Origin: Fluviicola sp.
GTDB lineage: Bacteria > Bacteroidota > Bacteroidia > Flavobacteriales_D > Crocinitomicaceae
Assembly (NCBI RefSeq): GCF_039596395.1
Contig: NZ_JBCNJT010000002.1
Coordinates: forward strand, 868,001 to 932,000
DNA length: 64,000 bases
Reading direction: 5' to 3'
The position numbers were made by a program, and so were the translations under genes. Under the pieces are notes generated by a model, which was given only the letters and a program-made list of their open reading frames with translations, was not told the DNA's origin and ran no database searches. Shown piece by piece: positions 9,467 to 18,885 of this stretch (position 1 is its first letter; the number at the start of each line of letters is the position of its first letter).

Positions 9467-10122
9467 GTACGCAGTAATTAAAGTTGGGGGAAACTACATC
9501 TTTTATTTGACTCCCAAAAGCGGGTGCGAAAGGCATTGATTTAAGAGTGGATGTGATTGAGCAAAAGGAAAATAGTCTGATCCGGTGAGGATCTGAAGAT
9601 TTTATTATTCGATGAATGGTGAGTAGCCTTGTTTGGTCTTTTTTAACACAATGTGTATTTCTTGTTAAAATAGTAAATTTATTGGGTATCAGTGAAATAA
9701 GGTCATACATTAGACCTATCCGGAAGAAATGACCGGGTTGCTCACAACTATTCACATCCGTTATTTAACCGGCCAATCCGTAACACCGGATAGTCGCCTG
9801 AACAATCAGATGGTTTTTAATCTAAAAATGTACTGCGTAAGTTGGTAGTAATATGGCTTTGCCCGTTTTACACCACTAATTGATAATGCTCGTCGGGTAA
9901 ACCGACATAGTCAATAGAACCTATGACCTCGATCGGGGCAGGGCTTGCAATCGAATGGGCTGATCCGTTCATGCAGGCTTCATGCAACATGTTTTATGAT
10001 GACTATGAAAACAAACTGGCACACACTATCACTCAACAGGAGATCCAGGCATCCTCCCTGATCTGTGGATTTCACTAGAAATTACTACGATCAAATTACT
10101 ATTTACATTAAAATGAATCAAA
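9467..10122. other. 656-bp gene-poor interval between two secreted peptidase genes
   Basis: The interval separates the divergent M43 and S1 peptidase genes and should hold both promoters. I found no full TTTG/TAnnTTTG pair for either gene. A 51-codon frame, ATG at 9923 to TAG at 10078 (MTSIGAGLAIEWADPF...), has a protein-like composition but no recognisable family and no clear ribosome binding site, so I do not call it a gene. A 5-bp hairpin (GTCGG/CCGAC, 9892-9906) is minor. Nothing else is evident. Confidence 0.5.
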
Positions 10123-12510
10123 ATGAAATTTAAATACCTTTTAGTTGTTTCGGCGATTTGCCTTTTCAGCGAAAGTGCTTTGTCACAGACCAAAAATGTT
10201 CCACCGGGAAGCATGGGATATTCCTGGGGTTACGGAACCTCCAATATTTTAGGTGGAACAACGATCCCGATCTCAGCTGCACCTTACCAGGTTTCCATGG
10301 AAATAGGCGGAAGCCATGCCTGCGGAGGTTCTATTATTGCCGACCGCTGGATCCTTACCGCTGCACACTGCGTTGTATTAGGCGGAGCAACCACATCCAA
10401 TACGGTAATCCATGCAGGAAGCAACGACCAGACCAGCAGTGCCGGCCAGAATATTTCCGTAGATGCGATCTATACACACCCGAGCTACAATAGTTCCACA
10501 TCGGAAAATGATATCGCTTTGCTGCACCTTTCTTCGCCGTTGACATTCAATAACAATGTCATGCCGATTGAATACGCAAACAGTTGTAACACCAAACCGG
10601 CCGATTATACTGCAGGGAATCCTGTTTATTTATCCGGTTGGGGAATCACATGTAATAGCTGTGGTGTTGCAACTTTTTTACAGGGCTTATCGATTCCTTT
10701 TGTTTCGAATGCAACTGCAATGGCGATCAACGTAGCGTATAATTCTGCTTACACTGCAAACATTTCGTCGAATATGATTGCCTTCTACAATTCCGGAACA
10801 GGAGCAGGGCCGGGTGATAGTGGTGGGCCGGCAGTGATTGATAAAAATGGGAACAAAATTAACCTGGGTGCTTCAAGCTGGGGATATTGGCCGAAAGATC
10901 AATTGCCGACCGTTTACACCAACGTAAGAAATTACGCCAGCTGGATTCAAAGTATTACAGGATTTTCCATCAGTGATCCGGGATTGGATTTGTATTCCAA
11001 AGATAAACCCTGGGACATGGGGTTTGAGCCGAGCAATGTTACCAACCTCTGGGAAAGTGAAGACATCTGGGTACGCAGGCAAAATGACGGGATCGCGAAT
11101 CAGGTGCACCAGGATCCGGAATATTATACGCTTCCGGGAAATCACGATTACGTATATGTGAGAGTGAGAAACAGAGGATGTGTGGCATCTACCGGAACGG
11201 AACAGATAACTTTGAATTGGGCGAAGGCTGCAACAGCTTTATCATGGCCGGCCAACTGGAATGGCTCCATACTAACCAGCGGAGGTTTCCCGCTTGGAGG
11301 TGTGATCGGAACAGCGACTTTGCCGGTCATTCAGCCGGGAAATGCTGCTATTATTACATTCCAATGGGATCCGCCGAATCCTGCAAATTATGTTGGCGGT
11401 TTAACAACCGATCCATCCCTGTTTTGGGCAGAAGAGCCACATCACTTTTGTTTGTTGTCACGAATTGTTGCATCCGGAGATCCGATGACCGTTGCTGAAA
11501 CACCGAATCTGGGAAGCAATGTAAATAACAATAACAACATCGTCTGGAAAAACTTGTCTGTAGTAGATCTGAATCCTAGCAATATTTCACCGGGAGGAAC
11601 GATCCACACCGGTGCTACCGTGCTGGTCGGTGATGCCTGGAACCAGGGAGGAGTATACACGATTGAATTCGCAAATCCTACCTGGATTACCGGAAATCCG
11701 ATCACCCAAGAGGCGGAAATTAAGGTAAAGCTAGACGCACCTTTGTGGGCAAAATGGGCACAGGGCGGTTATCAAGCCGAAAATGTGGAAGTAGTGAATC
11801 CACAGGAGCATCTGGTACAGCTTTTTGGACATCATTCTGCGCTTAAAAATTTGCCGTTCCTGCCAAATGAACGAAATTTAATCAATGTCAGCTTCAATTT
11901 CCTGACCCAGCAAGCGACGAACCAAAATGAGTTTGATTTTTCTGTTATTCAGCGAACGAGTGCGGATAACCGGATTGTGGGTGGAGAAACCTATAAAATC
12001 TATAAGGAGCAGAAAAGAACCCTTTTCGTAGCTGATGCAGGTGGTGACAAAGAAATAGAACAGCTGAACAGCACTACGCTAAGCGCTTATCCGATCGGCG
12101 AGCAGGCTGTCTATAACTGGTACGATGAAAAAGGTAACCTGGTTTATACCGGTGAAGACTTTACAGTTTCTCCGGAAGTTACAACCAAGTATAAACTGGA
12201 GGTAATTGCTTCTCTTGATGGATTTAAGGATTATGACGAAGTGGAGGTAAAAGTCAAAGAATATGCAATTACCAACATCTCACCGAACCCGTCAAGCAGC
12301 ATCATCAATATCGATTACAGAGCACAAAAAGCACAATCGGCCTATGTGATGATCGTACCGTTGTTTGCAGGAACATCGAATCAGTATCTGTTAAACACGT
12401 CTGAAACTTCCAAAAGAATTGATGTTTCAAACTACGTGCCGGGCCAATATGCCGTGGTCTTGATTTGCGATGGCAATGTTGTTGACTACAAAAATATTTT
12501 AGTACAATAA
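10123..12510 (+). CDS. secreted S1-family (chymotrypsin fold) serine peptidase with T9SS sorting domain
   Basis: 795-residue extracellular protease. Signal peptide ends near ALSQT (about 22). The protease domain starts with an activation-type site ILGGTT (42-47), then TAAHC (His82), ENDIALLHL (Asp130) and GPGDSGGPAV (Ser233). The Cys67-Cys83 pair around the active His is kept. The residue six before the active Ser, Asp in true trypsin, is Gly here, and the usual Cys191 is Gly, so trypsin-like Arg/Lys specificity is unlikely. A long beta-rich region (about 290-620), an Ig-like segment (about 640-700) and a T9SS type A domain (ITNISPNPSSS to the end) follow. A stem-loop closes the gene. Confidence 0.93.
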   Translation: MKFKYLLVVSAICLFSESALSQTKNVPPGSMGYSWGYGTSNILGGTTIPISAAPYQVSMEIGGSHACGGSIIADRWILTAAHCVVLGGATTSNTVIHAGSNDQTSSAGQNISVDAIYTHPSYNSSTSENDIALLHLSSPLTFNNNVMPIEYANSCNTKPADYTAGNPVYLSGWGITCNSCGVATFLQGLSIPFVSNATAMAINVAYNSAYTANISSNMIAFYNSGTGAGPGDSGGPAVIDKNGNKINLGASSWGYWPKDQLPTVYTNVRNYASWIQSITGFSISDPGLDLYSKDKPWDMGFEPSNVTNLWESEDIWVRRQNDGIANQVHQDPEYYTLPGNHDYVYVRVRNRGCVASTGTEQITLNWAKAATALSWPANWNGSILTSGGFPLGGVIGTATLPVIQPGNAAIITFQWDPPNPANYVGGLTTDPSLFWAEEPHHFCLLSRIVASGDPMTVAETPNLGSNVNNNNNIVWKNLSVVDLNPSNISPGGTIHTGATVLVGDAWNQGGVYTIEFANPTWITGNPITQEAEIKVKLDAPLWAKWAQGGYQAENVEVVNPQEHLVQLFGHHSALKNLPFLPNERNLINVSFNFLTQQATNQNEFDFSVIQRTSADNRIVGGETYKIYKEQKRTLFVADAGGDKEIEQLNSTTLSAYPIGEQAVYNWYDEKGNLVYTGEDFTVSPEVTTKYKLEVIASLDGFKDYDEVEVKVKEYAITNISPNPSSSIINIDYRAQKAQSAYVMIVPLFAGTSNQYLLNTSETSKRIDVSNYVPGQYAVVLICDGNVVDYKNILVQ

Positions 12511-12520
12511 TTCTATTACC

Positions 12521-12559
12521 AAAGGCAAGGCAGGAAAAATCCAATCCTGTCTTGCCTTT
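12521..12559 (+). terminator. stem-loop after the S1 peptidase gene
   Basis: Arms AAAGGCAAGGCAGGA (12521-12535) and TCCTGTCTTGCCTTT (12545-12559) form a 15-bp stem with one G-T pair. The T run after it is short, so it may be a partial terminator or a 3' stabilising hairpin between this gene and the next, 14 bp further on. Confidence 0.6.
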
Positions 12560-12572
12560 AAAAACAACTAAC

Positions 12573-13205
12573 ATGAGAAAGATCATTTTACTTAGTTTAT
12601 TGTTGGCGCCTGTCCTTTGTTTCTCCCAAACAATTGATAGCGTATCGGTTACAATCGGCAACCCGACAAGCACGGTTTATGTCAAAGGCATCAAGCCATA
12701 CATGGATTTGTCACATCTCACGATCGCGGCCCTGAATGATATGAATAATACGCAGGTAATCAGTTTATACTTCAAAGGATGCCCGCTGAATCAAATAGCC
12801 TTGCCTTATGACACACTTATTTCCATAAGCGTACCGTTTCCTTTTGCTTTAGAGATCAATACTTTACACGACACTTCAACCGTTTGTTCTTACCCGTCCG
12901 CTCCTTTTATAGTGGATACGTTTTATTTAAATGCCGTTCAGATTTTAAGCCTGGAAGAATTGTCCGGAAAAGAAGAGAACCTGACTATTTACCCCAATCC
13001 CACAAACAATTCAATAGACATTTCTGCGAAATCGATCGTGGAAGCAGTATCAATTTATTCCATGGAAGGCAAAAAACTATCGGATAAAGTGATCGAAAAA
13101 AGCCAATTTAACATGGATCTGGCGGATCTTTCTTCCGGCGATTACTTCCTGGTGTTCAAAACCAAATCAAAGGAATTAATCACCAAAAGGATTACCAAAA
13201 AGTAA
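12573..13205 (+). CDS. small secreted protein with T9SS type A sorting domain
   Basis: Unrecognised secreted protein of 210 residues. The start is the ATG giving MRKIILLSLLLAPVLCFSQ, a clean signal peptide; an upstream in-frame TTG lies inside the preceding stem-loop and is rejected. About 110 residues without a recognisable fold follow, containing two Cys that could form a disulphide (GCPLNQ and VCSYPS). The C-terminal 75 residues are a T9SS type A domain (LTIYPNPTNNSIDIS, then LADLSSGDYFLVFKT and ITKRITKK). It lies in the same direction behind the S1 peptidase and may be co-transcribed by read-through. Confidence 0.85.
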   Translation: MRKIILLSLLLAPVLCFSQTIDSVSVTIGNPTSTVYVKGIKPYMDLSHLTIAALNDMNNTQVISLYFKGCPLNQIALPYDTLISISVPFPFALEINTLHDTSTVCSYPSAPFIVDTFYLNAVQILSLEELSGKEENLTIYPNPTNNSIDISAKSIVEAVSIYSMEGKKLSDKVIEKSQFNMDLADLSSGDYFLVFKTKSKELITKRITKK

Positions 13206-13232
13206 TTTAGAAGTTGCAGATCATCATTGGAT

Positions 13233-16200
13233 TTAAATTGATTGATTCACAATCTCCCCTAACCTTTCAAACGCCTGGTCCATATTCATCACATGACTGT
13301 AGATTAAACGCAGTTTGTCGTTTTTCTCACTCATTTTGCAGTCTTTCGGATTGCTCTGAACGTATTTCAAGACTTGTGTGAACATCGGTGATTCGTAGTA
13401 TTTGCTCTGCGGATTGGAAACGAAATACCCGATCATGGATCCTTGTTTGATGACCAATTTTTCGAAACCGATTTCCTGTGCCAGCCAGCGCAACTCGAAC
13501 GAACGCAGCAATTCTTTTACTACGCGCGGAAGCGGCCCGAAGCGGTCGATCAATTGCTGTTTGTAATTCTCGATCTCTTCTTTGGTTTCCAGGTTGTCCA
13601 GGTCCTGGTAAATACTCAAACGTTCGCTCACATTGTTGATGTAATCTTCCGTGATACGCAACTCGAAGTCGGTTTCCAGCACACAGTCTTTGACGAAATG
13701 CGCTCCCATCGTTTCGGTATTGCGCTCGTCGTAAAGGTCCTTGAATTCCTCTTCTTTCAATTCGTCCATGGCTTCGTTGAGGATTTTCTGGTACATCTCA
13801 AAACCGATTTCGGAAATAAATCCGCTTTGTTCGCCACCCAAAAGGTTTCCTGCTCCGCGAATATCCAGATCCTTCATGGCAATATTGAACCCGGAACCCA
13901 GATCGGAGAATTGTACCAAAGCTTCCAAACGTTTACGCGCTTCGGAAGTGAGGAGACTGATCGGCTGCGAAATAAGGTAGCAGAACCCTTTTTTGTTGGA
14001 ACGGCCCACGCGACCACGCAACTGGTGTAAATCGCTCAAACCGAACATGTGCGCATCGTTGATAATGATCGTATTCGCATTCGAAATATCAATTCCGGAT
14101 TCGATAATGGTGGTTGCAATCAGAACGTCGTATTCTCCCTGGATAAAATCCATCATCACTTTTTCCAGCTGCTTTCCATCCATTTGTCCGTGTCCAATCG
14201 CCACACGCACTCCCGGACACAAACGCGAGATCATTCCTGCTATTTCCTTGATGTTTGACAGCCTGTTATTCACAAAATAAACCTGCCCGCCACGACTTAC
14301 TTCGTACGAAATCGCATCCCGGATATTTTCTTCGTTGAAGGTAATGACTTCCGTCAGGACCGGCTGACGGTTTGGCGGCGGTGTATTGATGATACTCAAA
14401 TCACGTGCACCCATTAACGAAAATTGAAGTGTTCTCGGGATTGGTGTTGCAGTAAGCGTCAAGGTGTCGACCGTCGTTTTCAGGGTTTTCAACTTGTCTT
14501 TTACCGCCACTCCGAACTTCTGCTCTTCGTCGATAATGATCAATCCAAGGTCTTTGAATTTCACTTTGTCGCTGACAATCTTGTGCGTTCCAACCAAAAT
14601 ATCGATCTCCCCGCTTTCCACTTTTTTCAAGGTTGCCGTAATTTCCTTCGCAGACTTGAAACGATTGATGTAATCCACGTTTGCCGGGAAATTCTTGAAA
14701 CGTTCCTTGAAACTGCGGGCATGCTGATGGCTCAGGATCGTTGTCGGAACCAAAACTGCTACTTGTTTGCTGTCGGCAACCGCTTTGAACGCCGCGCGCA
14801 TGGCAACTTCCGTTTTTCCAAAGCCTACATCTCCGCAGACCAAACGGTCCATCGGCATCGGTTTTTCCATGTCTTCCTTCACAGCCTGGGTTGCTTTCAA
14901 TTGGTCGGGAGTGTCTTCATACATAAACGAAGCTTCCAATTCGTTTTGCAGGTAAGTGTCCGGTGAAAACGCAAATCCGGGTTGACTTTTGCGTTTTGCA
15001 TACAACTGAATCAAATCAAAAGCCAACTCCTTGATGCGTTTTTTGGTCTTCTGCTTCAGCGTTGCCCAGGCCTGCGTTCCCAATTTATTCATCTTCGGGG
15101 CGGCTCCGTCTTTCCCGGTAAATTTCGAAATGCGGTGCAAAGAGTGAATGCTCACATACAACACATCCCCATCTTTGTAAACCAACCGGATCGCTTCCTG
15201 GGGTTTTCCGTTCACATCAATGGTCTGCAGACCGGAAAATTGTCCCACACCATGATCGATGTGTGTCACATAATCGCCTTTTTGCAGGTTGTATATTTCC
15301 TTTAAAGTAAGCGCTTGTTTCGCCTGGCGGAAACCTTCTTTCAGTTTAAAGCGGTGATAACGCTCAAAGATCTGGTGATCCGTATAGCAAACCAGCTTTA
15401 GCGACGGAAGAATAAATCCTTCATGCAGGGCGATGTTCATCGGTTCAAATTCCACTTCCGCACCGATATCCTCGAAAATCTGGTACAAGCGTTCGATCTG
15501 TTTCGGTTGGTTGGAGAAAATGAGGTTCTCCGCTCCTGCTTTTTTACGCGCTATCAAATCATCCTTCAACAAGTCAAAATCTTTGTTGAATGTCGGCTGA
15601 TGCAGCGTTTCGAATGTCACAACTTCCGAAGTTTTGAAAGCATATTCCGGACCGAACTCTACAATAGCATGCACCGGAAGCTGTTCCTTCCAGTCGGAAG
15701 GATGCATGTACAATTCGCCTGGCAAGCTGTGCTTAATGGTATTTTTCGGCAATGAATCGTAAATTTTTACGGCCTTCTCGTAATCTTTTTCCAAAGCAGC
15801 TTTCACCAGGTCGTTGGAAGCCAGCCAGATGGTTGTTTGCTTTCCGATGAATTCCAAAAATGTTCCGGTACCGTTCAAAACCAATTGGCGCTGTACATTC
15901 GGAACCACCGAAAAATGGGTATGCGTTCCAACTGACAATTGGGAAACCGGGTCAAATGTGCGGATAGAATCTACCTCATCTCCGAAAAACTCCACCCGGA
16001 AAGGCTGGTCATTTGAAAACGAGAAAATATCGACAATCCCTCCGCGAATCGAAAACTGGCCAGGTTCGTAAACGAAATCCACCCGTTCAAAGCCGTATTC
16101 CAACAGGAATTCATTGAAAAAGTCGATGGAATAGCTTTTCCCGCGTTCTACCCGCATGGTATTCTCGGACAGTTTTTTCTGGGTCGGAACACGCTCGAAT

Positions 16201-16583
16201 AAGGCTTGCGGGTAAGTAACTACCCACGTGTTTTTACCGGTATTGACCTTTTCCAGCACTTCTGCGCGTGCAACTACATTCGCATTGTCTGTTTCTTCCA
16301 GTTGATAGGGCGTTCTGTAGGAAGCCGGGTAAAAGTAAATGTGCTTGTTATCGGGATATAATTGCTCCAGGTCATTGAGAAAGTATGCGGCCGTTTCCTT
16401 GTCTTCGAGAATGAATAAATGATTTCCCGGAACCTGCTCACAGACGGAAGCAGTCGCTATTGATTTGGAAGAACCGATGAGTCCTTTCCAATGAATGCGA
16501 ATTTCTGCCTGTTGCAATAAATCTGCTGTTTGATCGAGTCCTTTGAGTTTTTTGAATCGTTGTAAAAATTGTGCCTGGTCCAT
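13233..16583 (-). CDS. mfd: transcription-repair coupling factor Mfd
   Basis: Mfd pushes stalled RNA polymerase off damaged DNA and recruits UvrA. The ATG at 16583 (MDQAQFLQRFKKLKG) gives 1116 residues, normal for the family; the frame stays open for 68 more codons upstream but these are not Mfd-like and run into the AraC gene. Visible in order: UvrB-homology region (GLIGSSKSIATASV, QFSIRGGIVDIFSF), the CarD-like RNA polymerase interaction domain (GDYVTHIDHGVGQFSGL), Walker A GDVGFGKTEVAMRA, DEEQ box (LIIIDEEQKFGV; DEEH in E. coli), helicase motifs TATPIPRTLQ and QLRGRVGRSNKKG, and the C-terminal TRCF domain. uvrC also lies in this window, but far away. Confidence 0.97.
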   Translation of the reverse strand: MDQAQFLQRFKKLKGLDQTADLLQQAEIRIHWKGLIGSSKSIATASVCEQVPGNHLFILEDKETAAYFLNDLEQLYPDNKHIYFYPASYRTPYQLEETDNANVVARAEVLEKVNTGKNTWVVTYPQALFERVPTQKKLSENTMRVERGKSYSIDFFNEFLLEYGFERVDFVYEPGQFSIRGGIVDIFSFSNDQPFRVEFFGDEVDSIRTFDPVSQLSVGTHTHFSVVPNVQRQLVLNGTGTFLEFIGKQTTIWLASNDLVKAALEKDYEKAVKIYDSLPKNTIKHSLPGELYMHPSDWKEQLPVHAIVEFGPEYAFKTSEVVTFETLHQPTFNKDFDLLKDDLIARKKAGAENLIFSNQPKQIERLYQIFEDIGAEVEFEPMNIALHEGFILPSLKLVCYTDHQIFERYHRFKLKEGFRQAKQALTLKEIYNLQKGDYVTHIDHGVGQFSGLQTIDVNGKPQEAIRLVYKDGDVLYVSIHSLHRISKFTGKDGAAPKMNKLGTQAWATLKQKTKKRIKELAFDLIQLYAKRKSQPGFAFSPDTYLQNELEASFMYEDTPDQLKATQAVKEDMEKPMPMDRLVCGDVGFGKTEVAMRAAFKAVADSKQVAVLVPTTILSHQHARSFKERFKNFPANVDYINRFKSAKEITATLKKVESGEIDILVGTHKIVSDKVKFKDLGLIIIDEEQKFGVAVKDKLKTLKTTVDTLTLTATPIPRTLQFSLMGARDLSIINTPPPNRQPVLTEVITFNEENIRDAISYEVSRGGQVYFVNNRLSNIKEIAGMISRLCPGVRVAIGHGQMDGKQLEKVMMDFIQGEYDVLIATTIIESGIDISNANTIIINDAHMFGLSDLHQLRGRVGRSNKKGFCYLISQPISLLTSEARKRLEALVQFSDLGSGFNIAMKDLDIRGAGNLLGGEQSGFISEIGFEMYQKILNEAMDELKEEEFKDLYDERNTETMGAHFVKDCVLETDFELRITEDYINNVSERLSIYQDLDNLETKEEIENYKQQLIDRFGPLPRVVKELLRSFELRWLAQEIGFEKLVIKQGSMIGYFVSNPQSKYYESPMFTQVLKYVQSNPKDCKMSEKNDKLRLIYSHVMNMDQAFERLGEIVNQSI

Positions 16584-16602
16584 ATTTTGAATAAACAGTT
16601 TA

Positions 16603-16625
16603 GGGGACACAGCGCACTGTACCCC
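16603..16625 (-). promoter_or_regulatory. hairpin-forming dyad just upstream of mfd
   Basis: Arms GGGGACACAG (16603-16612) and CTGTACCCC (16617-16625) pair with one bulged base around the loop CGCA. The dyad sits 20 bp before the mfd start, so it is either in the mRNA leader or an operator. No T run follows, so it is not a typical terminator. Confidence 0.35.
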
Positions 16626-16704
16626 CTTGTAATGTTGTTGCAAAGTTCGTGATTTTTGGTTGAACTGAAAATAGAAATTACGATTAATTAGCGAGCAGGA
16701 TTCT

Positions 16705-17622
16705 TTATCTGAAAGTCTTCCGGAAATCCAACGGTGAAACACTAGTCTTCTGTTTAAACAACTTATTGAACGACTGTGGATATTCAAACCCTAATTGGTA
16801 AGCCACCTCGGCTACCGTGAGGCTGGTGTTGCTAAGTAATAACTTTGCACGTGAGATCAACTTACTATGTATCAACTGCTGAGCGTTTTGACCGGTCTGT
16901 GAGCGAAGCATATCACTTAAATAATGAGGGGAGACATGAAGCTCTCCGGCAAGATACTGAACGGTCGGCAAACCGTTTGTCAAGGTCATCTCATTCTCAA
17001 AATAGTTGTCCAGTAACTGTTCCAGCTTCACTAATAAGTCATTGTTCAACACTTGACGAGTTGTAAACTGACGTTTATAAAACCGGCTGCTATAATTGAG
17101 CAACAATTCGAGTTGTGCTATCAGAACATCCCGGCTCGAACTATCTATACCCGATTCCAACTCCTCTTCGATTCCTTTAAAAACGGTCATAATTCTTGTC
17201 CGCTCTTTGTCTGAAAGATGCAATGCTTCATTCGCCGAATAGGTAAAGAAATGATGTTTTTCGATAGTTGATGCAATAGAATGCCCCCTTAAAAAATCAG
17301 GATGCACAAACAGGTTAAACCCTTTATATTCATCGGCGTCGGGTTCTGCTGTTAACAATTGTCCGGGTGAAACGAACACCATACCTCCTTCATCGAAATC
17401 GTAGTAACTTTGTCCATATTTCACTTTGCCACGCATATCTTCAATAAAAGATATCTTATAAAAATGAAGCACCAGCGTTTCCGGAAACTCGTCTTTAACC
17501 ACATTTACATTACAATTTTGAACAAGGCTAATCATCGGGTGCAATGGTTTGGGAAGTCCAAGCAACCTGTGCAAATCCGATATGGAATTGATCTTATGTG
17601 GAGTGGCTGCCATTTTCTTCAT
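16705..17622 (-). CDS. AraC-family transcriptional regulator
   Basis: 305-residue activator-type regulator. The N-terminal part (about 1-190) fits the AraC_binding cupin-like ligand domain: LHFYKISFIEDMRGKVKYGQ and GGMVFVSPGQLL. The C-terminal 100 residues hold the two helix-turn-helix motifs: first LAGELHVSPHYLSDMLRSQT, second VAEVAYQLGFEYPQSFNKLF, ending with the usual VSPLDFRK. The gene lies downstream of the alpha/beta hydrolase gene in the same direction but is separated by a strong terminator, so it is probably its own unit. Control of the hydrolase is plausible from position only; the ligand is unknown. Confidence 0.92.
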   Translation of the reverse strand: MKKMAATPHKINSISDLHRLLGLPKPLHPMISLVQNCNVNVVKDEFPETLVLHFYKISFIEDMRGKVKYGQSYYDFDEGGMVFVSPGQLLTAEPDADEYKGFNLFVHPDFLRGHSIASTIEKHHFFTYSANEALHLSDKERTRIMTVFKGIEEELESGIDSSSRDVLIAQLELLLNYSSRFYKRQFTTRQVLNNDLLVKLEQLLDNYFENEMTLTNGLPTVQYLAGELHVSPHYLSDMLRSQTGQNAQQLIHSKLISRAKLLLSNTSLTVAEVAYQLGFEYPQSFNKLFKQKTSVSPLDFRKTFR

Positions 17623-17645
17623 GTTTTAAATGTACAAACTCTTTG

Positions 17646-17687
17646 GAATAAAAATCGAAGCCTCCTATTCTAACAAAGAGGCTTCGA
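17646..17687 (-). terminator. intrinsic terminator between hydrolase and AraC genes
   Basis: Perfect 10-bp stem TCGAAGCCTC (17655-17664) with GAGGCTTCGA (17678-17687). Read on the minus strand it is followed by TTTTTATTCC, so it ends the hydrolase transcript. Confidence 0.85.
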
Positions 17688-17698
17688 CTAATGAATCA

Positions 17699-18652
17699 TT
17701 ATAAATTCGAATCATAAAATTCAACAATCCTGGTTACTGCCGGTGCAACAAATTCCATCTTATCGTACAAATCTACATGTGTTGCCCCATCGATTATAAC
17801 CAGTTCCTTCGGGCTTTGAGCATTCTCCATTGCTTCCTGTGTCATCCACAACGTCTTTGCTTCCGATCCGGCGATCATCAATAAAGGTCTTGGTGCAATC
17901 ATCTCCGCAAAACGGAAAGCATCAAAACCGGCAGCAAGTTCTACACTTTTCCAGGTAAACGTCTTTGCAGAACGCGGATGGAAACCTCTTTCCGTGCAAT
18001 AATATTCCCAACCTTCATAAACGTGTTCTCCAAGTGCTCTTGCTTCTTCGGATGACGCAGGAAAAATTGGAAATTCACCTGGTTCCCTGCCTTCTGCCAC
18101 GTTAATCCGGTCCATTTTTGCATAGTTCAACAGTGTTTGAATTACTTCCGGGCTTTGTAAGCCATCGCCCCCTTTTCGCAGCTGGTGCCCTATTCCTGCG
18201 GCTGAAACTGTCGCCAATACTTTTATCCGGTGATCAGTTGCTGCAGCTGTTACACCATATCCCCCGGAAGCACAAATTCCCAGCACACCGATTCTTTCCG
18301 AATCTATTTCTGACGTGGAAGACAAGCATGTAACCGCCGCCTTAATGTCTTCGGTTCGCTGTGCCGGATCTTCGTAATTGCGAGGGAACCCTTCACTTTC
18401 TCCCTGGTAGGCAGCATCAAATGCAAGAGCCACATACCCTTTTTCTGCCAATAATCCGGCATAAAGTCCGGATGCCTGTTCTTTTACTCCTGCTCCCGGA
18501 TGTCCCACCACAACTGCAGGGCGAAGTTTCCCCGGTTGATGAAAATCTGACGGAAGATATAGCATACCTGCGATGGTCAGTCCGTTAGATTTAAATGTGA
18601 CTGCCTTTTTTTCTACTCCTGCCGGAGTGTTTGTTTGATTTGTTGTGTTCAT
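17699..18652 (-). CDS. alpha/beta hydrolase (YcjY/dienelactone hydrolase-like)
   Basis: 317-residue cytosolic hydrolase; ATG at 18652 (MNTTNQTNTPAGVEKK) chosen because the 38 upstream codons are not protein-like. The fold is clear: VTFKSNGLTIAGMLYLP, oxyanion region VVVGHPGAGVKEQ, nucleophile elbow IGVLGICASGGYGV, acid region LLMIAGSEAKT, and His in DGATHVDLYDK. The elbow has Cys where classical esterases carry Ser, as in dienelactone hydrolase (G-x-C-x-G), although the last Gly of the motif is Ser here. The reaction is unknown; related proteins are annotated as general hydrolases or xenobiotic-responsive. A terminator follows and an AraC gene lies beyond it. Confidence 0.85.
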   Translation of the reverse strand: MNTTNQTNTPAGVEKKAVTFKSNGLTIAGMLYLPSDFHQPGKLRPAVVVGHPGAGVKEQASGLYAGLLAEKGYVALAFDAAYQGESEGFPRNYEDPAQRTEDIKAAVTCLSSTSEIDSERIGVLGICASGGYGVTAAATDHRIKVLATVSAAGIGHQLRKGGDGLQSPEVIQTLLNYAKMDRINVAEGREPGEFPIFPASSEEARALGEHVYEGWEYYCTERGFHPRSAKTFTWKSVELAAGFDAFRFAEMIAPRPLLMIAGSEAKTLWMTQEAMENAQSPKELVIIDGATHVDLYDKMEFVAPAVTRIVEFYDSNL

Positions 18653-18885
18653 AAATGTTCTCTGTTTAATGATGACACAAAATTCAGACAATGCCCTTGA
18701 CAGAGTGTTTCCAAAATACTTAGAAGTGTATCTAAAACGAAGCTTGACATTTATAGCTCTTTTCAAAAAGGAAGGATTTTTTTCATTTTGAAAAGATAGC
18801 GCCGCTATAAATCGGGAAAATTCCCGCTAAATCAGTGTGTTTCATTTTTGGCACAACTTTTACGTTGCGTTTGGCACGAACGAAA

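Noticed and set aside
9417-9755. 112-codon minus-strand frame overlapping the M43 gene start
   Set aside because: It overlaps the signal peptide region of a well-supported gene, has no family features and a composition rich in Ser/His/Arg typical of a chance frame.
16584-16787. Upstream in-frame extension of mfd (68 codons)
   Set aside because: Not Mfd-like, overlaps the AraC gene and contains the hairpin dyad; the ATG at 16583 begins the conserved protein.
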